Shown: in pieces, positions 1 through 9,500 of the stretch
Layout: the number at the start of each line of letters is the position of its first letter
Numbering within the stretch: the stretch's first letter is position 1
Notes under the pieces: model-generated
Told to the model about the DNA's origin: nothing
Seen by the model: the letters and a program-made list of their open reading frames with translations, nothing else
Databases searched by the model: none
Program-made: the position numbers and the translations under genes
DNA from: Nocardia arthritidis NBRC 100137
Lineage (GTDB): Bacteria > Actinomycetota > Actinomycetes > Mycobacteriales > Mycobacteriaceae
Length of the DNA: 64,000 nucleotides
Reading direction: 5' to 3'
NCBI RefSeq assembly: GCF_001612765.1
Contig: NZ_BDBB01000016.1
Coordinates: 124,001 to 188,000 of the forward strand

Positions 1-636
1 CGGGTGGGTTTCGTGCCGGGGGTCACGGTGTCCAAATGGACCCGGATCTGGGCCGAGCGCTTCCCCGGCACCCCGCTCGAGGTGATCGCGCTGGCGCAGG
101 CGCAACAGGAGACGGCCTTGCGGGAGCGGCGTGTCGACATGTGCTTCGTCCGGCTGCCGATCGATCGCGAAGGCATGAGCGCGATCCCCCTCTATCGGGA
201 GGTTCCCGTCGTCGTGGTGCAGAAGGAACACCCGCTCTCGGTGTTCGACGAGGTACGCATGGACGACTTGGCCGACGAGCAGGTGCAGGACACCTCGGAC
301 CTCGACGCGGTCGGTGGCGCGCTGGAACTCGTCGCCGCGGCCGGGGGCGCGGCCGTCGTGCCGCACTCGCTGGCGCGCCTGCACCATCGCCGCGACCTCG
401 TCTATCGCACGATGCTCGACGTCCCGGATACGGAGATCGCGCTGGCCTGGCCCGCCGATCGCACCACCGATCCGGTCGAGGATTTCATCGGCGTCGTGCG
501 CGGCCGCTCAGAGCGAAGCTCGAGAGCCGCCGCCCGCGCCGACCAGAACGAGCCACGAAAGAAGGCCCCGGCCAAGAAGACGGGCGGTCGTCCGGCTCCT
601 GCCGGGAAGAAACCGGCGCGGCGCCGCGGGCGCTAG
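1..636 (+). CDS. LysR-family regulator, C-terminal part (5' end outside window)
   Basis: The reading frame is open from the first base, so the N-terminal helix-turn-helix lies upstream of the window. What is visible resembles the LysR substrate-binding domain: a VTVSKWTRIWAERFPGTPLEVI start, the RRVDMCFVRLP segment typical of the first subdomain, and a late AAGGAAVVPHSLARL segment. After the domain ends near residue 170 there is a tail of about 40 residues rich in Lys, Arg, Ala and Pro (KKAPAKKTGGRPAPAGKK), as in other actinobacterial DNA-binding proteins. Effector and target are unknown. It converges on the small secreted protein gene at 695-1009. Confidence 0.75.
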   Translation, partial: RVGFVPGVTVSKWTRIWAERFPGTPLEVIALAQAQQETALRERRVDMCFVRLPIDREGMSAIPLYREVPVVVVQKEHPLSVFDEVRMDDLADEQVQDTSDLDAVGGALELVAAAGGAAVVPHSLARLHHRRDLVYRTMLDVPDTEIALAWPADRTTDPVEDFIGVVRGRSERSSRAAARADQNEPRKKAPAKKTGGRPAPAGKKPARRRGR

Positions 637-694
637 CCGATTCGTGCTCGAGGGGTAGCGGCGCGAACCCCGGCCGGTCCGCGCCGCCCGGCGA

Positions 695-1009
695 TCAGCC
701 CTTGCAAACCCGGTTCAGTTCGTCGGTCGCGGCGTCCATGTTCGCGACCTTGTCATCGGTGAGGGCGTGGGCGTAGGCGGCGATGGCGGCCTTCTCCGCG
801 CCTTCGGCCTCGATGGCCGAGAGCTTGGTGGCCAGCGACTGCTGCACGGTCGGGTCCAGATTCCCGCCCGACTCGTCGATGGCGGCGTTGATCGCGTCGA
901 TGGCGGCGCCGCACGCCGGTGACTGGGCGTGCGCGGGCGCGGCGGGCAGCAACAGCAGCGAACCGAACGCGCTCGCGGCGAGCAGGGCGGCCGAACAGGT
1001 CTTGATCAT
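695..1009 (-). CDS. Small secreted protein of unknown function
   Basis: 104 residues. The N-terminus is a clear Sec signal peptide: MIKT, a hydrophobic stretch of about 20 residues, and a likely cleavage after AHA. The mature part of about 75 residues is mostly helical, Ala/Asp/Glu-rich, and has only two cysteines, near each end (SPACGAA and NRVCKG), which probably form a disulphide. AGGA sits a few bases upstream of the ATG. No family is recognised. It resembles the small exported helical proteins common in Nocardia and Mycobacterium. Confidence 0.7.
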   Translation of the reverse strand: MIKTCSAALLAASAFGSLLLLPAAPAHAQSPACGAAIDAINAAIDESGGNLDPTVQQSLATKLSAIEAEGAEKAAIAAYAHALTDDKVANMDAATDELNRVCKG

Positions 1010-1149
1010 TGCGTCCTAAGGGTTGTGCGGACAGAGAACAGAGGTCCGCGACCCGGCTGGGACGCGGACCTCGGCCGCACACAGTACCGGCTGAAGGCGC
1101 GCGGTACAGGACGAATGAAGTTGTGCGAGAAGACTTTCCGGATGAAGAA

Positions 1150-1416
1150 CTAGCGCGGCTTGCGCTGCAGCAGCGAGTCGCGGATGAGGATGCCCGCGAT
1201 CAGGACGGCGAAGCCGACCAGGAAGATGTCCTCGATCTTGCCGCTGTGGTTGCCGACCAGCATGGCCAGCAGGATCAGCGCGACGATCCAGCCCGCGATC
1301 CGGAAGGTGCGACGCGACTCGCCGCTCCAACCCCAGGCGGCGGAGGGAACTTCGGCGGGGTCCACGCGAGTGACGACGCGCTCGGTGTCGGCGTGTTCGA
1401 GTTCCGTGGCGGCCAC
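1150..1416 (-). CDS. DUF2631 membrane protein
   Basis: 88 residues. It has a polar N-terminus (residues 1-40, including SAAWGWSGESR) followed by two hydrophobic segments (about 41-57 and 64-80) and a basic C-terminus, LLQRKPR. This layout and the WGWSGE motif fit DUF2631, a small actinobacterial membrane protein family that lies near dxr in related genomes. It is divergent from dxr, with about 125 bp between the starts. Function unknown. Confidence 0.8.
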   Translation of the reverse strand: MAATELEHADTERVVTRVDPAEVPSAAWGWSGESRRTFRIAGWIVALILLAMLVGNHSGKIEDIFLVGFAVLIAGILIRDSLLQRKPR

Positions 1417-1540
1417 GATCGCTCCTTAGCTGTTCCTTGTACCGCGATTCCGGTACGCACTCGATGAGCTGCTGCCGCATATCGTGACATACGACGGCGC
1501 GTCGTTGTAAGTCGGCCCGCGCCCCGTCGAACGCGTTCCG

Positions 1541-2701
1541 GTGGTAGGACACAATGAAGTCGTGTCCGACATCGTGAGAGTCCTGCTCCTGGGCAGCACC
1601 GGATCCATTGGCACCCAAGCGCTCGAGGTGATCGCGGCCAATCCCGACCGCTTCGAGGTGGTCGGGCTCGCCGCGCGCGGCGGCAACACCGACCTGCTCG
1701 CCGCCCAGATGGCCGCGACGGGCACGCGCAATGTCGCCGTCGCCGATCCGGCCGCGGCCCAGCGGCTGGACCTGCCGCTGGGCGGCCCGGGGGCGGTGAC
1801 CGAGCTGGTGCGCCGCACGGAGGCGGACGTCGTGCTCAACGCCCTGGTCGGTTCGCTCGGACTGGAACCGACGCTGGCCGCCCTCCAGTCGGGCACCCGC
1901 CTCGCCCTGGCCAACAAGGAATCCCTGGTGGCCGGCGGTTCCCTGGTCACACGCGCCGCCGCACCCGGGCAGATCGTCCCGGTGGACTCGGAACATTCCG
2001 CGCTGGCGCAATGCCTGCGCGGCGGCCGGGCCGACGAGGTCGACCGGCTGGTGCTGACCGCGTCCGGCGGCCCGTTCCGCGGCTGGACCGCCGACATGCT
2101 CGAGTCGGTCGGGCCGGCCGAGGCCAAGGCTCATCCCACCTGGTCGATGGGCTTGATGAACACTCTGAACTCGGCCTCGCTGGTGAACAAGGGGCTCGAG
2201 CTGATCGAGACCCACCTGCTGTTCGGGATTCCGTACGACCGCATCGACGTCACCGTGCACCCCCAGTCGATCGTGCACTCGATGGTCACCTTCACCGACG
2301 GCTCCACGCTCGCCCAGGCCAGTCCGCCGGACATGAAGTTGCCCATCGCGCTGGCGCTCGGCTGGCCGGACCGGGTGCCGGGCGCGGCCACCGCCTGCGA
2401 TTTCGGCACCGCCTCCACGTGGACGTTCGAACCGGTCGACAACGGTGTCTTCCCCGCGGTCGAGCTGGCCCGTGCGGCCGGGCAGGCGGGAGGCAGCGTC
2501 ACCGCGGTCTACAACGCCGCCAACGAGGTCGCGGTGCAGGCCTTCCTGGACGGCGCCATCCGCTTCCCGCAGATCGTCGGCACGGTGGCCGCCGCGGTGG
2601 AGGCCGCCGAGCAGTGGCGTGCCGAGCCGGATTCGCTCGACGAGGTGCTCGCCGCGGACACCTGGGCGCGGGAGTTCGCCGCCGTCCGGGTGCGCGGCTG
2701 A
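1541..2701 (+). CDS. dxr: 1-deoxy-D-xylulose 5-phosphate reductoisomerase
   Basis: Catalyses the NADPH-dependent rearrangement and reduction of DXP to MEP, the committed step of the non-mevalonate isoprenoid pathway, in the cytosol. The NADPH-binding GSTGSIG is at about residues 18-24. Further family motifs are LANKESLV (about 122-129), DSEHSAL with the metal-binding Asp/Glu (about 149-155), SGGPFR (about 176), WSMG (about 201) and [14 protein letters not shown] (about 209-222), which carries the third acidic metal ligand. Length 386 is normal. The GTG at 1541 is used here. A GTG at 1562 is an alternative, and neither has a strong ribosome binding site. It is followed by rip1 and ispG in the same order as in M. 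tuberculosis. Confidence 0.95.
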   Translation: MVGHNEVVSDIVRVLLLGSTGSIGTQALEVIAANPDRFEVVGLAARGGNTDLLAAQMAATGTRNVAVADPAAAQRLDLPLGGPGAVTELVRRTEADVVLNALVGSLGLEPTLAALQSGTRLALANKESLVAGGSLVTRAAAPGQIVPVDSEHSALAQCLRGGRADEVDRLVLTASGGPFRGWTADMLESVGPAEAKAHPTWSMGLMNTLNSASLVNKGLELIETHLLFGIPYDRIDVTVHPQSIVHSMVTFTDGSTLAQASPPDMKLPIALALGWPDRVPGAATACDFGTASTWTFEPVDNGVFPAVELARAAGQAGGSVTAVYNAANEVAVQAFLDGAIRFPQIVGTVAAAVEAAEQWRAEPDSLDEVLAADTWAREFAAVRVRG

Positions 2702-2867
2702 CACCGTCGCGCGCCGGATCGGACGCGCGAAGCGACGGCGTCCTGGCACACTGAACACACAGGACACGACTTTGTCCGGTTAGGGTGATCAGAGTGCTCG
2801 CGGCCAGGAGCGGACGCGTGCGTGCGGGATATTCGAGCTGCGCATACGCAGGAGGGCTGTAGAGCAA

Positions 2868-4067
2868 ATGGTGTTCGCGTTGGGGTTCGTGCTGTTCGCG
2901 CTGGGCATCACCGTGTCGATCGCGCTGCACGAATGTGGGCACATGTGGACCGCTCAGGCGACCGGCATGAAGGTACGGCGGTATTTCATCGGATTCGGAC
3001 CGAAGATCTTCTCGTTCCGCCGCGGTGAGACCGAGTACGGCCTCAAGGCGCTTCCGCTCGGCGGTTTCTGCGACATCGCGGGAATGACGGCGCTCGACGA
3101 ACTGCGCCCGGAAGAACTCGACCGCGCCATGTACCGCCAGGCCACCTGGAAGCGGCTGGTCGTGATGTCCGGCGGCATCGCGATGAACTTCGTCCTCGGC
3201 TTCATCCTGATCGTGGTGCTCGCCATCGGCTGGGGGTTGCCGAACCTGAAGGAGCCTCCGGCCACCGCGCTGGGCGAGATGAGCTGCGTACCGCAGGGCA
3301 GGCCGGACGGCTCGAGCGAACCGTGCACCGGCACCGGCCCCGCGCAGCGCGCCGGATTGCAGCGCGGCGACATCGTCAAAGAGGTGAACGGCGTCAAGGT
3401 GGACACCTGGCGTCAGTTCCAGGCCGAGACGCAGAAGCAGACCGGCCCGTTCACCTACCTCGTCGAGCGAGACGGCCGCATCCTCAGCATTGCCGTCACC
3501 CCGGAGCGGGTCATCCGCTACCCCGAGGGCGGTGGCACGGGCCGCGAAGTCGGAGCCATCGGGGTGGCGCCGGAACGCTACGAACCCGTGCAATACGACG
3601 TGCTGGGCGCGGTTCCCGCCGCGGCCACGTTCACCGGGGACATGTTCGTGCGCACGGTGGACTCGCTGACCGAGATGCCCGCGAAGGTGTCCTCGCTGTG
3701 GGACGCGGTCACCGGCGGTGAACGGGATCCGGAAACCCCCGTCAGCGTGTACGGCGCCAGCAAGATCGGTGGCGAGACCGCGGAACGCGGCCTGTGGAAC
3801 ATGTTCATCCTGGTGCTGGCCAGCCTGAACTTCTTCCTCGGCATCTTCAATTTGCTGCCGCTGCTGCCGCTGGACGGCGGCCATATCGCGGTGGTGATCT
3901 ACGAGAAGATCCGCAACACCATCCGCGGCTGGAAGGGGCTGGCGCCCGGTGCGCCGGTGAACTACCTGAAGTTGCTGCCCGCGACGTACGTCGTCGTGGT
4001 GATCGGCGGCGCTTACATGCTGCTCACCCTGGCCGCCGACATCGTCAACCCGATCAAGCTGTTCTGA
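2868..4067 (+). CDS. rip1: Site-2 intramembrane zinc metalloprotease (Rip1/RseP family)
   Basis: Membrane protease that cleaves transmembrane substrates such as anti-sigma factors. The zinc motif HECGH is at residues 21-25 in the first membrane segment. A periplasmic PDZ-like region follows (about 130-210, with AQRAGLQRGDIVKEVNGVKV). The third zinc ligand lies in the conserved LDGGH at about 335-339, and a final membrane segment is at about 370-390. Length 399 fits M. tuberculosis Rip1 (Rv2869c). The ATG is preceded by GGAGGG at 2851-2856. It sits between dxr and ispG, a conserved arrangement in Corynebacteriales. Confidence 0.93.
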   Translation: MVFALGFVLFALGITVSIALHECGHMWTAQATGMKVRRYFIGFGPKIFSFRRGETEYGLKALPLGGFCDIAGMTALDELRPEELDRAMYRQATWKRLVVMSGGIAMNFVLGFILIVVLAIGWGLPNLKEPPATALGEMSCVPQGRPDGSSEPCTGTGPAQRAGLQRGDIVKEVNGVKVDTWRQFQAETQKQTGPFTYLVERDGRILSIAVTPERVIRYPEGGGTGREVGAIGVAPERYEPVQYDVLGAVPAAATFTGDMFVRTVDSLTEMPAKVSSLWDAVTGGERDPETPVSVYGASKIGGETAERGLWNMFILVLASLNFFLGIFNLLPLLPLDGGHIAVVIYEKIRNTIRGWKGLAPGAPVNYLKLLPATYVVVVIGGAYMLLTLAADIVNPIKLF

Positions 4068-4218
4068 CCGGGGCCGGCGGCCGGGTGGTGCGGCTCGCGA
4101 CGTAGTCTGGCGCGGTCAACCGGGGAAGCCTTGTCGTTGCTGTCACAAGGTGGGCGGCGTGCGCCAAGGCTAGACTCGGCACCAACCGGCCGGACACGAC
4201 GAAAGTAGGCAGCCGAAG

Positions 4219-5376
4219 GTGACCAGCACAATCGGATTGGGGATGCCGACCGCGCCCGCTGCGGTGCTCGCTCCCCGGCGTAAGACCCGCCAGTTGATGG
4301 TGGGCAACGTCGGGGTGGGCAGTGATCACCCGATCTCGGTGCAGTCCATGACCACGACCAAGACGCACGACGTGAATGCCACCCTGCAGCAGATCGCGGA
4401 ACTGACCGCGTCGGGGTGCGACATCGTGCGGGTGGCCTGCCCGCGTCAGGAGGACGCGGACGCGCTGGCCACGATCGCGGCGAAATCCCAGATTCCGGTA
4501 ATCGCCGACATCCACTTCCAGCCGCGCTACATCTTCGCGGCGATCGACGCCGGATGCGCGGCGGTGCGCGTCAACCCCGGCAACATCAAGGAGTTCGACG
4601 GCCGGGTCGCGGAGGTCGCCAAGGCCGCGGGCGCCGCGGGCATCCCGATCCGCATCGGCGTGAACGCCGGCTCGCTGGACAAGCGGATGATGGAGAAGTA
4701 CGGCAAGGCTACCCCGGAGGCGCTGGTGGAGTCGGCGCTGTGGGAGGCGAGCCTGTTCGAGGAGCACGGGTTCGGCGACATCAAGATCTCGGTCAAGCAC
4801 AACGACCCGGTGATCATGGTGGAGGCATACCGGCAACTGGCCGCGCAGTGCGATTACCCGCTGCACCTCGGCGTCACCGAGGCGGGCCCGGCGTTCCAGG
4901 GCACGATCAAGTCGGCGGTCGCGTTCGGCGCGCTGTTGTCGGAAGGCATCGGCGACACGATTCGGGTGTCGCTGTCCGCGCCGCCCGCCGAGGAGGTCAA
5001 GGTCGGCGGGCAGATCCTGCAATCGCTGAACCTGCGCCCGCGCAAGCTGGAGATCGTGTCGTGCCCGTCCTGCGGCCGCGCCCAGGTCGACGTGTACACG
5101 CTGGCCAACGAGGTGACCGCGGGCCTGGAGGGCATGGCGGTGCCGCTGCGGGTGGCCGTGATGGGTTGCGTGGTGAACGGGCCCGGCGAGGCGCGTGAGG
5201 CCGATCTCGGTGTGGCCTCCGGCAACGGCAAGGGCCAGATCTTCGTCAAGGGTGAGGTCATCAAAACCGTCCCGGAGGCGAAGATCGTCGAGACGCTCAT
5301 CGAAGAGGCGCTGCGCATCGCCGAGGAGATGGGCGAGGACGCGGGGGCGGGCGAACCGGTCGTCACCGTCAGCTGA
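4219..5376 (+). CDS. ispG: 4-hydroxy-3-methylbut-2-en-1-yl diphosphate synthase (IspG/GcpE)
   Basis: A 4Fe-4S enzyme of the MEP pathway that converts MEcPP to HMBPP. Cluster ligands are visible as C282 and C285 in SCPSCGR and C317 in [11 protein letters not shown], with E324 as the fourth ligand. The N-terminal TIM-barrel domain carries the typical [18 protein letters not shown] and VRVNPGNI segments. At 385 residues it is the short bacterial form. It lies 151 bp after rip1, so it may have its own promoter. Confidence 0.95.
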   Translation: MTSTIGLGMPTAPAAVLAPRRKTRQLMVGNVGVGSDHPISVQSMTTTKTHDVNATLQQIAELTASGCDIVRVACPRQEDADALATIAAKSQIPVIADIHFQPRYIFAAIDAGCAAVRVNPGNIKEFDGRVAEVAKAAGAAGIPIRIGVNAGSLDKRMMEKYGKATPEALVESALWEASLFEEHGFGDIKISVKHNDPVIMVEAYRQLAAQCDYPLHLGVTEAGPAFQGTIKSAVAFGALLSEGIGDTIRVSLSAPPAEEVKVGGQILQSLNLRPRKLEIVSCPSCGRAQVDVYTLANEVTAGLEGMAVPLRVAVMGCVVNGPGEAREADLGVASGNGKGQIFVKGEVIKTVPEAKIVETLIEEALRIAEEMGEDAGAGEPVVTVS

Positions 5377-5441
5377 CGCCGCTCACCAGCGCTTTCGGGA
5401 TAGCCATACCGCATCGCGCCGGTTCGTGGCAGGCTGTCATC

Positions 5442-6305
5442 GTGCGGAGTCTGCTGGAGCCGGCGCGACGGGCCAAATACGCCCCTGCGCGGCAGCTCGC
5501 TAATCGAGACCTTGCTCAGGTGCTGCGTGTGCTGGATGCCGATCCGGTGGCCTCGTGCATGGTCGCCGCCCGGTTGCAAGAATTCGGCCTGGACAGCCGG
5601 TGTGGGCAGGGTGAACTCTGGAGCAGAGGCGGTCCCGCCGAGTCGCTGTGTTTCTCGGGCGCGAACCTGGTTCCGTTGCTGGGTGATCGTGACGCGTTGC
5701 GCGCGTTCGCCGATCGGGCGATCCGGTGGCCTCGCATCTGTTCCTCGGTGGTGGGGCGCAGAGAACTGGCGTTGCCGCTGTGGGAGATGCTGTCCGGACA
5801 CTGGGGCCCGGAACGGGAGTTACGCGGGGAACAGCCGCTGCTGGCGCTGGCTCAGCCGCCGCTGTCCACGCCCGACCAGGAGGTCCGCCGGGTGCGCCGC
5901 GACGAGCTCGATCGTTACCTCTCGGCCGCGATCGCGATGTTCATCGAGGAGGTCGGCGTCGATCCGCGCGCGGGTGACGGCGGACGCGGCTATCGCCGCC
6001 GCATCCAGAGCTTGATCGAATCCGGTCGCGCCTGGGCCCGTTTCGAAGACGGGGAAGTGGTCTTCAAAGCCGAGGTCGGATCGCTGTCCCGGCGCACGGG
6101 CCAGATCCAGGGAGTCTGGGTGCATCCGGATCATCGGGGGAAGGGCCGTGGCACCGCGGGCACCTCGGCAGTGGCCAACGCGGTGGTCGCTTCCGGCCGC
6201 ACCGCGAGCCTGTACGTCAACGATTACAACGCGATCGCCCGCCGCGCCTACAGCAGGGTCGGGTTTCGCCAGATCGCGACCTTCGCCACCGTCCTGGTCG
6301 ACTGA
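5442..6305 (+). CDS. DUF4081-GNAT acetyltransferase (Rv2867c-like)
   Basis: 287 residues. The N-terminal half (about 15-125) resembles the DUF4081 module that precedes GNAT domains in actinobacteria (ADPVASCMVAARLQ, SLCFSGANLVPL). The C-terminal half (about 145-285) is a GNAT fold with the acetyl-CoA motif VHPDHRGKGRGTAGT and a late SLYVNDYNAIARRAYSRVGF. Substrate unknown. The position right after ispG matches Rv2867c of M. tuberculosis. The GTG start gives the MRSLLEPARR N-terminus. Confidence 0.85.
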   Translation: MRSLLEPARRAKYAPARQLANRDLAQVLRVLDADPVASCMVAARLQEFGLDSRCGQGELWSRGGPAESLCFSGANLVPLLGDRDALRAFADRAIRWPRICSSVVGRRELALPLWEMLSGHWGPERELRGEQPLLALAQPPLSTPDQEVRRVRRDELDRYLSAAIAMFIEEVGVDPRAGDGGRGYRRRIQSLIESGRAWARFEDGEVVFKAEVGSLSRRTGQIQGVWVHPDHRGKGRGTAGTSAVANAVVASGRTASLYVNDYNAIARRAYSRVGFRQIATFATVLVD

Positions 6306-6373
6306 ACGCGCCCGCGGGCGCGGCGAATCCCGGAGTGCCGCAGGCATTTGCCCGTCAGTGACTATTACGATCG

Positions 6374-8167
6374 GTGCCGATGTCGACCAGGACGCTCCTT
6401 TCGCTAGCCGTCGCGGCCTTCACAATGGCCGCCGCCGGTTGTGCGAGCGAGCCGCAGGGGCCTGTGCCCGCCGCCGACGCCTTCGTCAAAGCCTTCGCCG
6501 AGCATCGGGTCAGCGCTGCCGCGCAACTCACCAACCTGCCGGAGAAGGCGAGCGACGCGTTACGTTCCGCGTGGGATCAACTGCAGGCCGAACAGCTCAC
6601 CGCGCGTACCGGGGCGGCGCGCGTGACCGGTGACACCGCGACCGTCGACTACACCTACGAGTGGCGGTTGCCCAAGAACCGGATCTGGAAGTACACGGGC
6701 CAGCTGCAGATGGGCCGCAGCAACGGGCGCTGGATGGTCCGCTGGACTTCCTCCGACATCCACCCCAAACTCGGCGACACCCAGACCATGGCGTTACGGA
6801 CCAACCCGCCGCCGCGAGCGCGGGTCAACGAGCAGTCCGGCAGCGACGTCATGGTGCCCGGCAAGGTTTCCCGGGTCACCTTCGTCGCGGCCGACGCCGC
6901 CGATCCCGCGTCCGTGGCCACCACGCTGGCCGCCGCGCTGCACCGCTTCGACAAGTCGCTGACACCGCAGTCGATCCTCGACGAGGCGAAGGCGGCCACG
7001 GGCGCTTACACCGTCGCGCTGCTCAACGAGACCGAATCCGGTCAGGTGACCACCGATCTCATCGGGCTGCCCGGTGTCACACTGACCCAGCAGTGGGATC
7101 TGGTCGCCACCGACCGGGAATTCGCGCCCGATCTGCTCACCCAGGTGCGCAAGACGGTGATCGCGGAGGTGGACGGGAAGGCGGGGTGGAGCGTGGTCAC
7201 CATGAACTCCAACGGCGCCGACACCGATGTGCTGATGGAAGTGCCCTCCCAGCCCGCGCCGTCGTTCTCGCTCAGCATCGACCGCAACGTGCAGAATGCC
7301 GCCCAGCTCGCCGTGCGGCCGCGTAGCGAGCAGACCATGATGGTGGTGCTGCGCCCGTCCACCGGCGCGATTCTGGCGGTCGCGCAGAACAGGGCCGCCG
7401 ACCGGGACGGTCCCCTCGCGACGATCGGCCAGTACCCGCCCGGTTCGGTGTTCAAGACGGTGACCGCGGCCGCAGCCATGTCCTACGGCCTCGCGACGCC
7501 GGATACGGTGCTGCCGTGTCCGAGCCGAATCGTCATCGGCGAGCGGACCATCCCCAACTACAACCTGTTCACCGTCGGCGATGTGCCGATGTCGACGGCC
7601 TACGAGAGGTCCTGCAACACCTCGTTCGCCGAACTCGCCAGTGAGCTGCCCGGCCCCGCGTTGCACGAGGCGGCGGCGAAGCTCGGTGTCGGACCCGCTT
7701 ATTCGGTGGTGGGGCTGCCAACGGCCTCCGGCTCGGTGCCGCCCTCCGACGACCTGATCCAGCGCACCGAGGACGGCATCGGTCAGGGCAGAGTGGTGGT
7801 CAGTCCGTTCGGCATGGCGCTCATGGCGGCGACCATCGCGCACGGCTCGGCGCCCGTGCCGTACTTGATCGCGGGGCGCCCCACACAGATCGACGGTGAT
7901 CGCCCGGCGCTGGCTGCCGACGTCATCGAAGGATTGCGCGCGATGATGCGCAAGGTGGTCGTGGGCGGCACGGCCGAGCGGATCGCCGATCAAGGCGCGG
8001 TCTACGGCAAGACCGGCGAGGCAGAAGTGGACGACGGGTCGCACTCCTGGTTCGTCGGTTACCGTGGCGACATCGCCTTCGCCACGCTGCTGGTCAAAGG
8101 CGGCAGTTCCGATAATGCCGTCGCCGTGACACGGGACATGCTCGCGGCGTTGCCCGCCGGTTATTGA
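6374..8167 (+). CDS. Penicillin-binding lipoprotein (class B-like transpeptidase)
   Basis: 597 residues, similar in layout and position to Rv2864c. It has a lipoprotein signal with a lipobox cysteine near residue 17 (AAAGC), an NTF2-like MecA-type N-terminal domain (about 30-145), a dimerisation-like region (about 155-290) and a C-terminal D,D-transpeptidase domain. The active-site triad of motifs is complete: S358-V-F-K361, S413-C-N415 and K546-T-G548. It therefore should cross-link peptidoglycan outside the membrane. The GTG at 6374 and the ATG at 6380 are both possible starts. This is the last gene of the left syntenic block. Confidence 0.9.
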   Translation: MPMSTRTLLSLAVAAFTMAAAGCASEPQGPVPAADAFVKAFAEHRVSAAAQLTNLPEKASDALRSAWDQLQAEQLTARTGAARVTGDTATVDYTYEWRLPKNRIWKYTGQLQMGRSNGRWMVRWTSSDIHPKLGDTQTMALRTNPPPRARVNEQSGSDVMVPGKVSRVTFVAADAADPASVATTLAAALHRFDKSLTPQSILDEAKAATGAYTVALLNETESGQVTTDLIGLPGVTLTQQWDLVATDREFAPDLLTQVRKTVIAEVDGKAGWSVVTMNSNGADTDVLMEVPSQPAPSFSLSIDRNVQNAAQLAVRPRSEQTMMVVLRPSTGAILAVAQNRAADRDGPLATIGQYPPGSVFKTVTAAAAMSYGLATPDTVLPCPSRIVIGERTIPNYNLFTVGDVPMSTAYERSCNTSFAELASELPGPALHEAAAKLGVGPAYSVVGLPTASGSVPPSDDLIQRTEDGIGQGRVVVSPFGMALMAATIAHGSAPVPYLIAGRPTQIDGDRPALAADVIEGLRAMMRKVVVGGTAERIADQGAVYGKTGEAEVDDGSHSWFVGYRGDIAFATLLVKGGSSDNAVAVTRDMLAALPAGY

Positions 8168-8319
8168 TAGGTTTTCGCGCCCAGACGGGAAGGACCCAGA
8201 TCAGGACTTCGCGGTGCCGCGGCACGCGACAGCGTACCGCCCGAATCGATGTCGGCCGATGGTTCAACGGTGTCCTCCTTCCTCGCGCTGACCGCGCGGC
8301 GGGAGCCGATGCGTGCGTG

Positions 8320-8355
8320 CGGCCCGGACAGCCGTTGTCGGGACTGTCCGGGCCG
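8320..8355 (-). terminator. Hairpin terminator after the HTH/sensor gene
   Basis: Perfect 12-bp inverted repeat, CGGCCCGGACAG (8320-8331) and CTGTCCGGGCCG (8344-8355), with a 12-nt loop. It lies 18 bp past the stop of the minus-strand gene ending at 8373, and also between two convergent genes, so it may serve both strands. There is no clear U tract, as is usual in high-GC actinomycetes. Confidence 0.7.
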
Positions 8356-8372
8356 ACGGGTGTGCGTGCCTT

Positions 8373-9380
8373 TCATTTCGCCTCGGGCGCAGCGATCAGC
8401 AAATGTTCCAAACTGGTCGTCCGGTCCGAATATTCGTCTACGCCGACGACCGCGACGAATTCGCGATCCCCGACCCGGTGCTGGAGGGAAAGCCACGAGT
8501 TGGCGAGATACCAGCCCGCTCCGGCGGTGCCGCGTGGCCGCAAGCCGCCGCAATAGATCCAATAGCGATCGGGATGCTGATCCGCGCTCGGTCGTACTCG
8601 CGCGACGATGCCGATATTCCGGTCGTCGTTCGAGTCGTACCGGCTGCCGTCGGTCAACTCCAGACGCACCGCCGCGGAGCCGTCCTCGGTGCCGCTGTCA
8701 TGGATGGTGAACAGCGGGTTGTCGACGAGGTGCGGATACAACCGGGTGCAGTTGTTGCCGCTCAGTCCGAAGCTGATGTACGGGCGGTCGTAATGGGTGA
8801 CCATGTAGCGGTCGCTACGGACCTCGGCCCGAATACTGGTGTGGCGCTGGAGCAAGGAGAACATGTACAGCAGCCCCCGGAAATCGTTCTCCGCCACCAC
8901 GGAGGGGATATCGACGGGACGATCCGGGAAACCGCCCTCCTGCTTCCCGAATACTCGCCGCCGGGAGATCCCCGCCGCCCGCAGTGCGTCCACGGACGCC
9001 CTGGTCAGCTCGAACGACGGGTACACCAGAGTGGTTCCCCTGGTGCTCGTCTCCATCCCGAGAAAAGCCTCGAGCCGGACATCGGTGCCGGAATAACCCG
9101 GCCCGAGCGATCGCATGCCGTCCGGTGTCGAGTTGGCCATCTGGAACAATCCTTCAACCGTCCAGCCGGGAAACATCCGCTCGAGCACCCGGCAGTGATA
9201 GTCGCGCGGAAGGCCGATCATGCGACCGGACAACCACTGGTAGTACTGCGCTTTCGCCGGCCCATGCCCTGGGGGAATGGGCGGGTCCAGCTGCGCCGCG
9301 CATCGGTCGTACGCGACGAGAAAATCTGGATGACTTTTCAGATGCCGCTCCGCTAGCAGCATCTTCAGTACGGTCGCCAA
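8373..9380 (-). CDS. Actinobacterial HTH-type protein with unknown C-terminal sensor-like domain
   Basis: 335 residues from a TTG start at 9380, chosen because GGGGG lies about 7 nt upstream and because the family begins with a motif like VLKMLLAERHLKSHPDF. The N-terminal 75 residues (ending CRVLERMFPGWTVEGLF) are a helical DNA-binding-like module that fronts many actinobacterial proteins. The rest is an alpha/beta domain (about 150-335) with YISFGLSGNNCTRLY and the Gly-rich GGLRPRGTAGAGWYL. I do not recognise a named family for it. It looks like a ligand-sensing fold. It lies just after the IPT-repeat gene on the same strand, but a strong hairpin separates the two. Confidence 0.65.
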   Translation of the reverse strand: MATVLKMLLAERHLKSHPDFLVAYDRCAAQLDPPIPPGHGPAKAQYYQWLSGRMIGLPRDYHCRVLERMFPGWTVEGLFQMANSTPDGMRSLGPGYSGTDVRLEAFLGMETSTRGTTLVYPSFELTRASVDALRAAGISRRRVFGKQEGGFPDRPVDIPSVVAENDFRGLLYMFSLLQRHTSIRAEVRSDRYMVTHYDRPYISFGLSGNNCTRLYPHLVDNPLFTIHDSGTEDGSAAVRLELTDGSRYDSNDDRNIGIVARVRPSADQHPDRYWIYCGGLRPRGTAGAGWYLANSWLSLQHRVGDREFVAVVGVDEYSDRTTSLEHLLIAAPEAK

Positions 9381-9454
9381 CGGAAACCCCCTTACCCCTG
9401 CAGCCTTCGTCGACGGTGACGGAGACTCTGTGTATTGGCTCAACCGCAACGAAA

Positions 9455-9488
9455 CTGGGCCGTCGGCAGAAGCGCGCCGACGGCCCAG
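9455..9488 (-). terminator. Hairpin terminator after the IPT-repeat gene
   Basis: Perfect 13-bp inverted repeat, CTGGGCCGTCGGC (9455-9467) and GCCGACGGCCCAG (9476-9488), with an 8-nt loop. It begins 13 bp beyond the stop of the IPT gene, so it probably ends that transcript before the HTH/sensor gene. Confidence 0.75.
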
Positions 9489-9500
9489 CCGCATCAGCCG

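Noticed and set aside
1521..1540. GTCGAACGCGTTCCGG before dxr as a LexA or KstR box
   Set aside because: The spacing is too short for a LexA box and one fixed base of the KstR consensus is missing.
1016..2767. Minus-strand 583-codon frame opposite dxr
   Set aside because: Shadow of dxr with Gly/Arg/His-rich composition.
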